Shown in pieces: positions 8,927 through 16,375 of a DNA stretch of 64,000 bases (position 1 is its first letter; each line of letters opens with the position of its first letter). Location of the stretch: contig DATKOR010000078.1 of assembly GCA_035524495.1 (NCBI GenBank), forward strand, positions 28,213 through 92,212, in the 5' to 3' direction. Position numbers and translations under genes: made by a program. Origin of the DNA: CAIKZZ01 sp035524495. Its GTDB lineage: Bacteria; Pseudomonadota; Gammaproteobacteria; Steroidobacterales; Steroidobacteraceae. The notes under the pieces are model-generated. The model saw only the letters and a program-made list of their open reading frames with translations. It ran no database searches and had not been told where the DNA came from.

Positions 8927-10764
8927 TGATTGTCTCCGTGTTCGGCGGGGCGGGTCATGCGGTCGAGGATGATCGCGAGCAGCACGATCGCGAGGCCGGC
9001 CTCGAACCCCATGCCGACCTGCACCGTATTGAGCGCGCGCACCACCGGCACGCCGAGGCCTCCGGCGCCGACCAGCGCCGCGATCACGACCATCGACAGG
9101 CTCAGCATGATGCACTGCGTGATGCCGGCGATGATCGTCGGTGCGGCGCTCGGCAGCTCGACCTTCACGAGCCGCTGCAGCCGGGTCGCGCCGAAGGCAT
9201 CGCCGGCTTCGATGAGCGCCGTCGGCACCGACGAGATCCCGAGGTGCGTCAGCCGGATCGGCGCCGGCAGCGCGAAGATGACCGTCGAGATGAGCCCCGG
9301 CACGACGCCGAGGCCAAAGAGCACCAGCGTCGGCGTCAGATACACGAAGGTCGGGAGCGTCTGCATCAGGTCGAGCACCGGGCGCATGACGGCGTAGAAC
9401 GCCGGCCGGCGGGCGGCCACGATGCCGAGCGGCACGCCGAGCGCGGTCGAGACGAACGCCGCGACCAGCACCAGCGTCAGCGTCTCGAGCGTGGCGGCCC
9501 AGTAGCCCTGGTTGACGATGAAGAGGAGCGCCGCCGCGACGAAGAGCGCGAGCGGCCACGAGCGGCGCAGCCACAGCGCCGCGAGCGCGATGGCGGCGAT
9601 CAAGAACGGTGCCGGGACGCCGGTCAGCAGCGCCTGCACCGCATCGGTGCTCGCGCGCACGACCGTCGAGAGGCCGTCGAACACGCCCATGCCGTGGTGC
9701 TTGACGTAGTCGACCGCGCGCGTGACGGCGTCGCCGACCGGGATCTTGTGCGAGGTGACCCAGGCCTCGAAGGCGGCGACCGGCTTCGTGCCGGCGTGCT
9801 GAGCGAGCAGGTCGCGGGCCGGGGCGCCGTCGAAGTGCGTGACGCCCTCGAGCCACGGCGCGACCCAGTCGGGGTGCTTCTTGATCCAGCCGGCGGCGGC
9901 ATCGTCGGGCGACTCGTGGTCGTCCAGAATGCGCGCCTCGAGCTCGCTCAGGCCATCCACGGTCAGCTTGAAGTTCTTGAGCAGTCGCCCGACGTTCGGG
10001 CACGCCTCGACATAGCCGGCCCGGGTGTTGGTGTAGATCGCCGCGCCGCCGTAGTTCGGTCCGAAGGTGTCGTCGCCGCCCGTCAGGTAGCGCAGGCTGA
10101 AGCGCATGTTCATCGGGTGCGGCGCCCAAGCGAGGAACACGATCGGCTGCTTGAACCGCACCGCGCGTTCGACCTCGGCGAGCATTCCCTGCTCGCTCGA
10201 CTCGACGAGCTTGAAGTCGCCGAGTCCGAAGCGGTTCTCCTGGATGAGCTTCAGGATCAGGCGATTGCCGTCATTGCCGGGCTCGATGCCGTAGATCGTC
10301 TGCTTGAGTGGCGCCGCGAAGCGGTTGATGTCGGCGAAGTCCTTGAGGCCCGCGTCGAAGGTGTAGTCCGGCACCGCCAGCGTGTACTTCGCGCCCTCGA
10401 GGTTGGCGCCGACGACGTCCACCGAGTGATCCGCGACGTACGGACGCCGGTCCGCCTCCTGCGAGGGCATCCAGTTGCCGAGGAAGATGTCGAGGTCCCG
10501 GTTCTTCAGGGACGCGTACGTGACCGGTAGCGACAGCACGGTGATCGCCGGCTGGTAGCCGAGTTCGTGGACGAGGTGACCGAAGAGGGCGGTGGTCGCG
10601 GTCGTGTCGGTCCAGCCGATGTCGGCGAGCCTGACCGCGCGGCAGCTTTGCGGATCGACGGCGAGGGCGCTCGCGGGGCCGAGCGCGACCAGGATCGAGA
10701 GGACCACGAGCCCGCGGCGCGCCGCGGCGATGAAGGCCGCGCGGCGCGGCGGCGCACAACTCAT
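8923..10764 (-). CDS. Fused choline-binding protein and permease (ChoX-ChoW fusion)
   Basis: 613 residues. A signal-peptide-like stretch (residues 13-36) leads to a periplasmic binding domain up to about residue 330 with IGWTDTTATT, LGNWMPSQEAD, YGIEPGNDGNRLI and WAPHPMN, signatures of ChoX-type choline binding proteins. From about residue 370 it becomes a polytopic ProW/OpuAB-type permease with the EAA loop around GDAFGATRLQRLVKVELPSAAP. Fusions of binding protein and permease are known in osmolyte importers (OpuA), usually with the permease first; here the binding domain is first. Start ATG at 10764 is followed by the divergent bet promoter region. Substrate call of choline rests on motif memory and on the adjacent bet genes. 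Confidence 0.88.
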   Translation of the reverse strand: MSCAPPRRAAFIAAARRGLVVLSILVALGPASALAVDPQSCRAVRLADIGWTDTTATTALFGHLVHELGYQPAITVLSLPVTYASLKNRDLDIFLGNWMPSQEADRRPYVADHSVDVVGANLEGAKYTLAVPDYTFDAGLKDFADINRFAAPLKQTIYGIEPGNDGNRLILKLIQENRFGLGDFKLVESSEQGMLAEVERAVRFKQPIVFLAWAPHPMNMRFSLRYLTGGDDTFGPNYGGAAIYTNTRAGYVEACPNVGRLLKNFKLTVDGLSELEARILDDHESPDDAAAGWIKKHPDWVAPWLEGVTHFDGAPARDLLAQHAGTKPVAAFEAWVTSHKIPVGDAVTRAVDYVKHHGMGVFDGLSTVVRASTDAVQALLTGVPAPFLIAAIALAALWLRRSWPLALFVAAALLFIVNQGYWAATLETLTLVLVAAFVSTALGVPLGIVAARRPAFYAVMRPVLDLMQTLPTFVYLTPTLVLFGLGVVPGLISTVIFALPAPIRLTHLGISSVPTALIEAGDAFGATRLQRLVKVELPSAAPTIIAGITQCIMLSLSMVVIAALVGAGGLGVPVVRALNTVQVGMGFEAGLAIVLLAIILDRMTRPAEHGDNQ

Positions 10765-10977
10765 GCAGTCTCCCTTGACCCCGCCGATGCCGGATCGGCA
10801 TCATCGGCCGACGCCCGACTGAATAGCTGTTCAATCGCCTCGCTGTCAAGGGCGGGGCCGGGTAGTAAGTCATTGATAGACAAGAGCGGAATTCCCACGA
10901 TTGGCGGCCTTGGCAACCGGTTCCGGACGCCATCGGCGATCGGCCGGAGCGCCTGAGGACGGGCCGGGAGCAAGACG
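10765..10977. promoter_or_regulatory. Divergent promoter gap between the choline importer and bet genes
   Basis: 213 bases without a protein gene. It holds the BetI-type palindrome (10819-10832), a TTGATAGACAAG stretch and the GGGAG ribosome-binding site at 10966-10970 before the CTG start. I cannot define -35/-10 boxes with confidence. Confidence 0.45.
10819..10832. promoter_or_regulatory. BetI-type operator candidate in the choline/bet divergent promoter
   Basis: TGAATAGCTGTTCA is a near-perfect 14-bp palindrome (one mismatched pair) in the 213-base gap between the divergent importer and bet genes. It lies 55 bases upstream of the importer start and about 145 bases upstream of the BetI-BetB frame. 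TetR-family BetI repressors bind dyads of this kind with TGAA/TTCA arms near bet and choline-transport promoters. Operator function is inferred from position and symmetry. Confidence 0.5.
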
Positions 10978-13080
10978 CTGAACACCCAGTCAAACAAGCC
11001 CGGCGAGCCGGCCACGCCGGAGGCGGGTCGCGGTGCCGCCGTCGAGCGCCTCGAGGAGGACCGGCGCGACCAGCTGATCGAGGTCGCGATCGATTGTCTC
11101 GCCGAACTTGGCTTCGTGGGAAGCACGCTCGCGCAGATCGCGGGGCGCGCCGGCGTCTCGGCCGGGCTGATCGCTCACTACTTCGACGACAAGGACGGGT
11201 TGCTCGAGGCGGCATTTCGGCGCCTGAGCCGCCGCGTGCACGCGAACGTGCGCGCCAAGCTCCGCCAGGCCCGCACCCCGCGCGGCCGCGTGCAGGCGAT
11301 CATCGATGCGAACCTCGCGCCGGAGGAGTTCAACCCGCGCACCGCCTACGCCTGGCTCGCGTTCTGGGGACAGCTGCTGCACGTCGAGCGCCTGCGCCGC
11401 GTCCAGACCGCGTACCAGCGCCGGATGCTCTCGAACCTCAGGCACGCGCTCAGGCAGCTCCTGCCGGACGCCGAGGCGACTGCGCTCGCGGCGATGATCG
11501 CGGCGATGATCGACGGCGTGTGGCTGCGCGCGGCGCTCTCGAACTGGCGGGAGTCCGACAGCGAGGGGGCGCGGGCGCTGCTGACCGCGTTCGTCGAGGG
11601 CCGCCTCAAGGAACGCGCGCTGCCCCCCGCAGCCGAGCGCACCGGCGCCGCGCCCGCGGCCAGCGCCGCGCGGCCGGGGCACTTTCGCACGATCAATCCG
11701 GCGACCGGCGCGACGCTCGCCGAGATCCGCATTGACGGCGCCTCCGAAGTCGACACCGCGGTCGCGACCGCGGTCGAGGCCCAGCGCCGCTGGGCGGCGA
11801 TGACCGGGACGGACCGCGGCCGCATACTGCGCCGTGCCGCCGACCTGCTGCGCGCGCGCAACCGCGAGCTCGCCGAGCTCGAGACACGCGATACCGGCAA
11901 GCCGATCCAGGAGACGAGCGTCGTCGACGTGATCTCGGGCGCCGACTGCCTGGAGTATTTCGCGGGCGTCGCCGCGACGATCGCCGGCGAGCACCTTGAT
12001 CTCGGACCTGCTGCCTTCGGCTATACGCGTCGCGAGCCGCTCGGCGTCGTCGCCGGCATCGGTGCATGGAACTACCCGCTGCAGATCGCCTGCTGGAAGT
12101 CGGCGCCGGCGCTCGCCTGCGGAAACGCGATGCTGTTCAAGCCCGCCGAGCTCACGCCGCTGACGGCGATCGAGCTTCGCAAGGTCTACGACGCCGCCGG
12201 GCTGCCCGCGGGCGTGTTCCAGGTCGTGCAGGGCTTCGCCGACACCGGCCGGCTGCTGACGCGCCACCCGGCGATCCGCAAGGTGTCGCTGACCGGCGAG
12301 GTGGGGACCGGCAAGGCGGTGATGGGCGATGCGGCCGGAACTCTGAAGTACGTGACGCTCGAGCTCGGCGGCAAGTCGCCGCTCATCGTGTTCGACGACG
12401 CCAAGCTCGACAACGCCGTCGGCGGCGCGCTGCTCGCCAACTTCTATTCGGCGGGCGAGGTGTGCTCGAACGGCACGCGCGTGTTCGTGCAGCGGCGCGT
12501 CAAGGCGGCGTTCCTCGAGCGCCTGAAGGCGCGCGTCGCGGCGATGCGCGTCGGCGACCCGCTCGACCCGCGCACCCAGGTTGGCGCGTTGATCTCCGAG
12601 GCCCACATGGAGAAGGTGCTGGGCTACATCGCCCGCGGCCGCAGCGAGGGTGCACGGGTGCTCATCGGCGGTCGCCGGGTGACGAGCGGCGACCTCGCCA
12701 ACGGCTTCTTCGTCGAGCCGACGGTGTTCGACGGCTGCCACGACGACATGGCGGTGGTTCGCGAGGAAATCTTCGGGCCGGTCATGACGGTGCTTGAGTT
12801 CGACGACGAGGACGAGGTCGTCGCGCGCGCCAATGCGACCGAGTTCGGGCTCGCGGCCGGCGTGTTCACGAGCGACCTGACGCGGGCGCACCGCGTGATC
12901 GCGCGCCTCGAGGCCGGCACCTGCTGGATCAACCACTACAACGTCACGCCGATCGAGCTGCCGTTCGGCGGCTACAAGCGCTCGGGCCTCGGTCGCGAGA
13001 ACGGCCGCGCGGCGATCGAGCACTACACGCAGCTGAAGAGCGTCTACGTCGCGATGGGCGACGTCGAATCGCCGTACTGA
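10978..13080 (+). CDS. BetI-BetB fusion: choline-responsive TetR repressor joined to betaine aldehyde dehydrogenase
   Basis: About 700 residues. The first 210 are a TetR protein: RRDQLIEVAIDCLAELGF, then the HTH STLAQIAGRAGVSAGLIAHYFDDKDGLLEA, then the BetI-type core TAYAWLAFWGQL and IDGVWLRAALS. An Ala/Pro-rich linker (about 11640-11680) leads straight into an aldehyde dehydrogenase beginning FRTINPATGATLAEI, with GAWNYPLQ, LELGGKSP, GEVCSNGTR (catalytic Cys) and PFGGYKRSG. The usual first ~20 BetB residues are absent, and there is no in-frame ATG, GTG or TTG at the junction. Start: the frame is closed by TGA at 10954; helix 1 needs a start before the GTG at 11116. The best candidate is CTG at 10978, seven bases after GGGAG. 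BetB oxidises betaine aldehyde to glycine betaine. A sequencing indel could mimic a fusion, but frame and codon pattern run on smoothly. Confidence 0.85.
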   Translation: MNTQSNKPGEPATPEAGRGAAVERLEEDRRDQLIEVAIDCLAELGFVGSTLAQIAGRAGVSAGLIAHYFDDKDGLLEAAFRRLSRRVHANVRAKLRQARTPRGRVQAIIDANLAPEEFNPRTAYAWLAFWGQLLHVERLRRVQTAYQRRMLSNLRHALRQLLPDAEATALAAMIAAMIDGVWLRAALSNWRESDSEGARALLTAFVEGRLKERALPPAAERTGAAPAASAARPGHFRTINPATGATLAEIRIDGASEVDTAVATAVEAQRRWAAMTGTDRGRILRRAADLLRARNRELAELETRDTGKPIQETSVVDVISGADCLEYFAGVAATIAGEHLDLGPAAFGYTRREPLGVVAGIGAWNYPLQIACWKSAPALACGNAMLFKPAELTPLTAIELRKVYDAAGLPAGVFQVVQGFADTGRLLTRHPAIRKVSLTGEVGTGKAVMGDAAGTLKYVTLELGGKSPLIVFDDAKLDNAVGGALLANFYSAGEVCSNGTRVFVQRRVKAAFLERLKARVAAMRVGDPLDPRTQVGALISEAHMEKVLGYIARGRSEGARVLIGGRRVTSGDLANGFFVEPTVFDGCHDDMAVVREEIFGPVMTVLEFDDEDEVVARANATEFGLAAGVFTSDLTRAHRVIARLEAGTCWINHYNVTPIELPFGGYKRSGLGRENGRAAIEHYTQLKSVYVAMGDVESPY

Positions 13081-13091
13081 CGGGTCCGGAC

Positions 13092-14750
13092 GTGGACGAA
13101 CAGACCTTCGACTACGTGATCGTCGGCGCGGGCTCCGCCGGCTGCGTGCTGGCCAACCGGCTGACCGAGGACGGGCGGCACACGGTGCTGCTGCTCGAGT
13201 ACGGCGGCTCTGACGCCTCGATCTTCATACAGATGCCGTCCGCGCTCGCGATCCCGATGAACCGCGAGCGCTACAACTGGTTCTACCACACCGAGCCCGA
13301 GGCTGGCCTCGGCGGGCGCGTGATGCACACGCCGCGCGGCAAGGTGCTCGGCGGCTCCTCGTCGATCAACGGGCTCGTCTACATCCGCGGCAACGCGCTC
13401 GACTACGAGCGCTGGGAAGCCGAGGGTGCGCGCGGCTGGGGCTACCGGCATGTGCTGCCGTACTTCAGGCGCGCCGAGCGGCGCGAGGAGGGCGGCGACC
13501 GCTATCGGGGTGGCGACGGCCCGCTCGGCACGCGCTACGGAACCGTCCGCAACCCCTTGCACGCGGCCTGGCTCGAGGCCGCGCGCCAGGCCGGCTATCC
13601 GCTGACCTCCGACGTCAACGGCTTCCAGCAGGAAGGCTTTGGCCGCATGGACATGACCGTCGACCACGGCGTGCGTGCGAGCGCGGCGAACGCCTACCTG
13701 AAGCCCGCCCGCAGCCGTCCCAACCTCGCGATCGAGACCGGAGCGCTCGCGAGCGCCGTCGCGTTCGAGGGGCGCCGCGCCGTCGGCGTGCGCTACCAGC
13801 AGGGTGGCCGCGAGCGCACGGTGCGGGCGCGAAGCGAGGTGCTGCTGTGCGCGGGTTCGATCGGCTCGCCGCAGCTCCTCAAGCTCTCGGGCGTCGGCGC
13901 TGCCGCGGAACTCGCCGCGCTCGGCATTCCGGTGGTGCACGACCTGCCCGGGGTCGGCGAGAACCTGCAGGATCACCTCGAGGTCTACTTCCAGGTCGCC
14001 TGCAAGGAGCCGATCACGCTCTACTCGGCGATGAATCCGCTCGCCAAGCTCGCGATCGGCGTGCGCTGGATCCTGTTCAAGGACGGGCTCGGCGCCACCA
14101 ACCACTTCGAGACCTGCGGCTTCATCCGCAGTCGCGCCGGCGTCCGGTTCCCGGATATCCAGTACCACTTCCTGCCGATGGCCGTCAGCTACGACGGCTC
14201 CTCGCTCGCGCGCGAGCACGGCTTCCAGGCACACGTCGGCCCGATGCACTCGAAGAGCCGCGGCTGGGTGCGCCTCAAGTCGCGCGATCCGCACGACACG
14301 CCGCGCATCCTCTTCAACTACATGAGCCATCCCGACGACTGGGTCGAGTTCCGTGCCGCGGTGCGCCTGACGCGCGAGCTCTTCGCGCAGCCGGCCTTCG
14401 ACCGCTACCGCGCGCGCGAGATCGCGCCCGGCGCCGATGCGCAGTCGGACGAGCAGATCGACGAGTTCATCCGGCAGAAGGTCGAGAGCGCCTACCATCC
14501 GTCGTGCTCCTGCAAGATCGGGGCGGCGGACGACCGCATGGCGGTCGTCGACCCGGAGGCGCGCGTCTACGGCCTCGAGGGGCTCAGGGTCGTCGACTCC
14601 TCGATCATGCCGTCGATCACGAACGGCAACCTCAACGCGCCGACGATCATGCTCGCCGAGAAGTTGAGCGATCACATCCGCGGCCGCTCGCTGCCGCCCT
14701 CCGACGCGCCTTACTACGAGGCGCCGAACTGGCAGACCAGGCAGCGCTGA
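13092..14750 (+). CDS. betA: Choline dehydrogenase, GMC oxidoreductase (BetA-like)
   Basis: 552 residues, GTG start 11 bases after the BetI-BetB stop, so probably one transcript. The N-terminal FAD-binding motif is DYVIVGAGSAGCVLANRL; GMC signatures follow as GRVMHTPRGKVLGGSSSING and, mid-protein, GSIGSPQLLKLSGVG. The C-terminal active-site region has YHPSCSCKIG and ends with VVDSSIMPSITNGNLNAPTIMLAEK. Length equals that of typical BetA (about 550). It oxidises choline to betaine aldehyde, feeding the fused BetB domain, and probably associates with the membrane. Other GMC alcohol dehydrogenases look alike, so the choline call rests on both similarity and neighbours. Confidence 0.9.
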   Translation: MDEQTFDYVIVGAGSAGCVLANRLTEDGRHTVLLLEYGGSDASIFIQMPSALAIPMNRERYNWFYHTEPEAGLGGRVMHTPRGKVLGGSSSINGLVYIRGNALDYERWEAEGARGWGYRHVLPYFRRAERREEGGDRYRGGDGPLGTRYGTVRNPLHAAWLEAARQAGYPLTSDVNGFQQEGFGRMDMTVDHGVRASAANAYLKPARSRPNLAIETGALASAVAFEGRRAVGVRYQQGGRERTVRARSEVLLCAGSIGSPQLLKLSGVGAAAELAALGIPVVHDLPGVGENLQDHLEVYFQVACKEPITLYSAMNPLAKLAIGVRWILFKDGLGATNHFETCGFIRSRAGVRFPDIQYHFLPMAVSYDGSSLAREHGFQAHVGPMHSKSRGWVRLKSRDPHDTPRILFNYMSHPDDWVEFRAAVRLTRELFAQPAFDRYRAREIAPGADAQSDEQIDEFIRQKVESAYHPSCSCKIGAADDRMAVVDPEARVYGLEGLRVVDSSIMPSITNGNLNAPTIMLAEKLSDHIRGRSLPPSDAPYYEAPNWQTRQR

Positions 14751-14754
14751 CGGG

Positions 14755-16164
14755 CTAAGCGCTCGCGTCGAGGCCGACGTCCGCGGCCGCCGCGCGGCGC
14801 ACCTCTGCGTCGATGTCGAGCGAGCGGCACGCGATGAGGTACACGACGGTCGACACCGGCAGGCCGACGAGCATCGCGAGGTCCGCGCCGCCGAGCGCGC
14901 GGGCGACGGGACCTGTGTAGATGCCGGTACTGAAGAACGGGATCATCGCCACGAATCCGACGCCGTAGGCGACGAGGCCGCGCCAGTTCCAGCGGCCGTA
15001 CAGGCCGCGCGGGTTGAAGATCTCGCGCACCGAGTAGTGGCCGCGTCGCACGTAGTAGAAGTCGACCAGGTTGATCGCGGTCCACGGCGTGAAGAGGTAC
15101 AGCAGGATCGACAGGAACTCGCCGAACTCGTGCGCGAAGTCGCGCGAGGCGGTCATCGCGATCGCGCTCGCGACGACGAGGCACAGGATGATCGTCGCGA
15201 TGCGCTTGGCGAGCGTCGCCTTGATGGGCTTCAGCGAGTCGGCGACCGACAACAGCGTCAGCGACGCGCCGTAGAAGTTGAGCGTCGTGATCGTGACGAG
15301 CCCGAGCAGCGAGGCGATCAGGAGCGGCGCCCCCGAGCCCGGCAGCATCGCGTCGGCGGCGGCCTTGAGTGCCGGCGTCAGCTCCAGCTTGGGGAACATC
15401 GCGCCGGCCACCGTCCCGACCAGCATCGTCCACGTGCCGCCGATGAAGGCGCCGAGATAGGTCCACCAGAACGAGGCGGCGACGCCCACGTCCCGCGGCA
15501 GGTAGCGCGAGTAGTCCGAGACGTAGATCGACCACGACAGCTGGTAGGCCGCGGCCGCGAACAGCTGGGTCAGGAACGGTACCAGCCGAAAGTCGCCGAG
15601 GTCGAGCTGCGCGGCGGGAAAAGGCACGCGCGCGACGGCGACCGTCATCACCACGAGCCCGGCAATCAGGATCGCGGCCAGCACACGCTGCGCCCGGTGG
15701 ATCCAGTCGTAGCCGACGATCGCGAGGATCGCGGCCAGCACGCCGATGATCGGCATCGTCGAGGCGGGATCCGTCTTGTAGAGCGTCTCGAGCGTGTCGG
15801 CCGCGAGCACCTGGTTGAAGGCGTTGAAGCCAACGTAGGTCACGAGCGCGACGCCCCAGACGAGCAGCGCGCCGACGTACCCGAACTGCGGCCGCGACTG
15901 GATCATCTGCGGAAGCCCGAGTTGCGGCCCCTGCGTCGAGTGGAAGGCCATGAAGAACGTGCCGAAGGCGCTGCCGATCGCGACGGCGATCGCCATCCAG
16001 ATCAGGTTCCCGCCGAGCGCGACGCCGACGAAGCCGGTCGCGATCGTCGCGAGGTGGGCGTCGCCCGTGAACCAGACCGGCCACAGGTGCCAGACCTTGC
16101 CGTGACGCTCGGCGAGCGGCACGTAGTCGATGGAGCGCTTCTCGATCAGCGGCCGATCAGCCAC
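14755..16164 (-). CDS. NCS1-family nucleobase/cation symporter-like permease
   Basis: 469 residues with about twelve hydrophobic segments. The N-terminus (IDYVPLAERHGKVWHLWPVWF) and the TGFVGVALGGNL segment are typical of the NCS1 (cytosine/purine/uracil/allantoin/hydantoin) family. It is convergent with betA; the stops are 4 bases apart. The downstream neighbour on this strand is the MttB operon region, while upstream is a 211-base gap. The substrate cannot be told. In this context a nitrogenous compound related to the quaternary-amine block is possible, but only a guess. Confidence 0.82.
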   Translation of the reverse strand: MADRPLIEKRSIDYVPLAERHGKVWHLWPVWFTGDAHLATIATGFVGVALGGNLIWMAIAVAIGSAFGTFFMAFHSTQGPQLGLPQMIQSRPQFGYVGALLVWGVALVTYVGFNAFNQVLAADTLETLYKTDPASTMPIIGVLAAILAIVGYDWIHRAQRVLAAILIAGLVVMTVAVARVPFPAAQLDLGDFRLVPFLTQLFAAAAYQLSWSIYVSDYSRYLPRDVGVAASFWWTYLGAFIGGTWTMLVGTVAGAMFPKLELTPALKAAADAMLPGSGAPLLIASLLGLVTITTLNFYGASLTLLSVADSLKPIKATLAKRIATIILCLVVASAIAMTASRDFAHEFGEFLSILLYLFTPWTAINLVDFYYVRRGHYSVREIFNPRGLYGRWNWRGLVAYGVGFVAMIPFFSTGIYTGPVARALGGADLAMLVGLPVSTVVYLIACRSLDIDAEVRRAAAADVGLDASA

Positions 16165-16375
16165 GACCGGATCCGCGAGCGACGAGCCGGCGGTGCCAGC
16201 ATGCCCGCCGATGTGCGTCGCGCTTCAACGGGCTGGCCGCTGCGAAGCGACGCAGCCCGCCGCGGCGCGGGCGCGCCGCCGCCTCACGCCGACGCCCGCA
16301 GTCGCGTCGCTCATGCACTGCCCACCGGCGCACGATCGGGAGTCTGCGATGACTGAGCTTCGCTAACGGCGTTGC
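16165..16375. other. Intergenic gap between the NCS1 permease and the TonB receptor
   Basis: 211 bases between the start of the NCS1 permease gene and the stop of the TonB receptor gene, both on the minus strand. It must hold the permease promoter and any receptor terminator. I find no strong hairpin with a T-tract and no convincing dyad. Confidence 0.4.

Noticed and set aside
10990..13023. A long minus-strand open frame over the BetI-BetB gene
   Set aside because: Same antisense artefact of high G+C; the plus-strand frame has clear BetI and BetB motifs throughout.
10978..13080. Separate betI and betB genes
   Set aside because: No start codon in frame at the junction and no stop between the domains; separate genes would require a sequencing indel, which I kept as a caveat.
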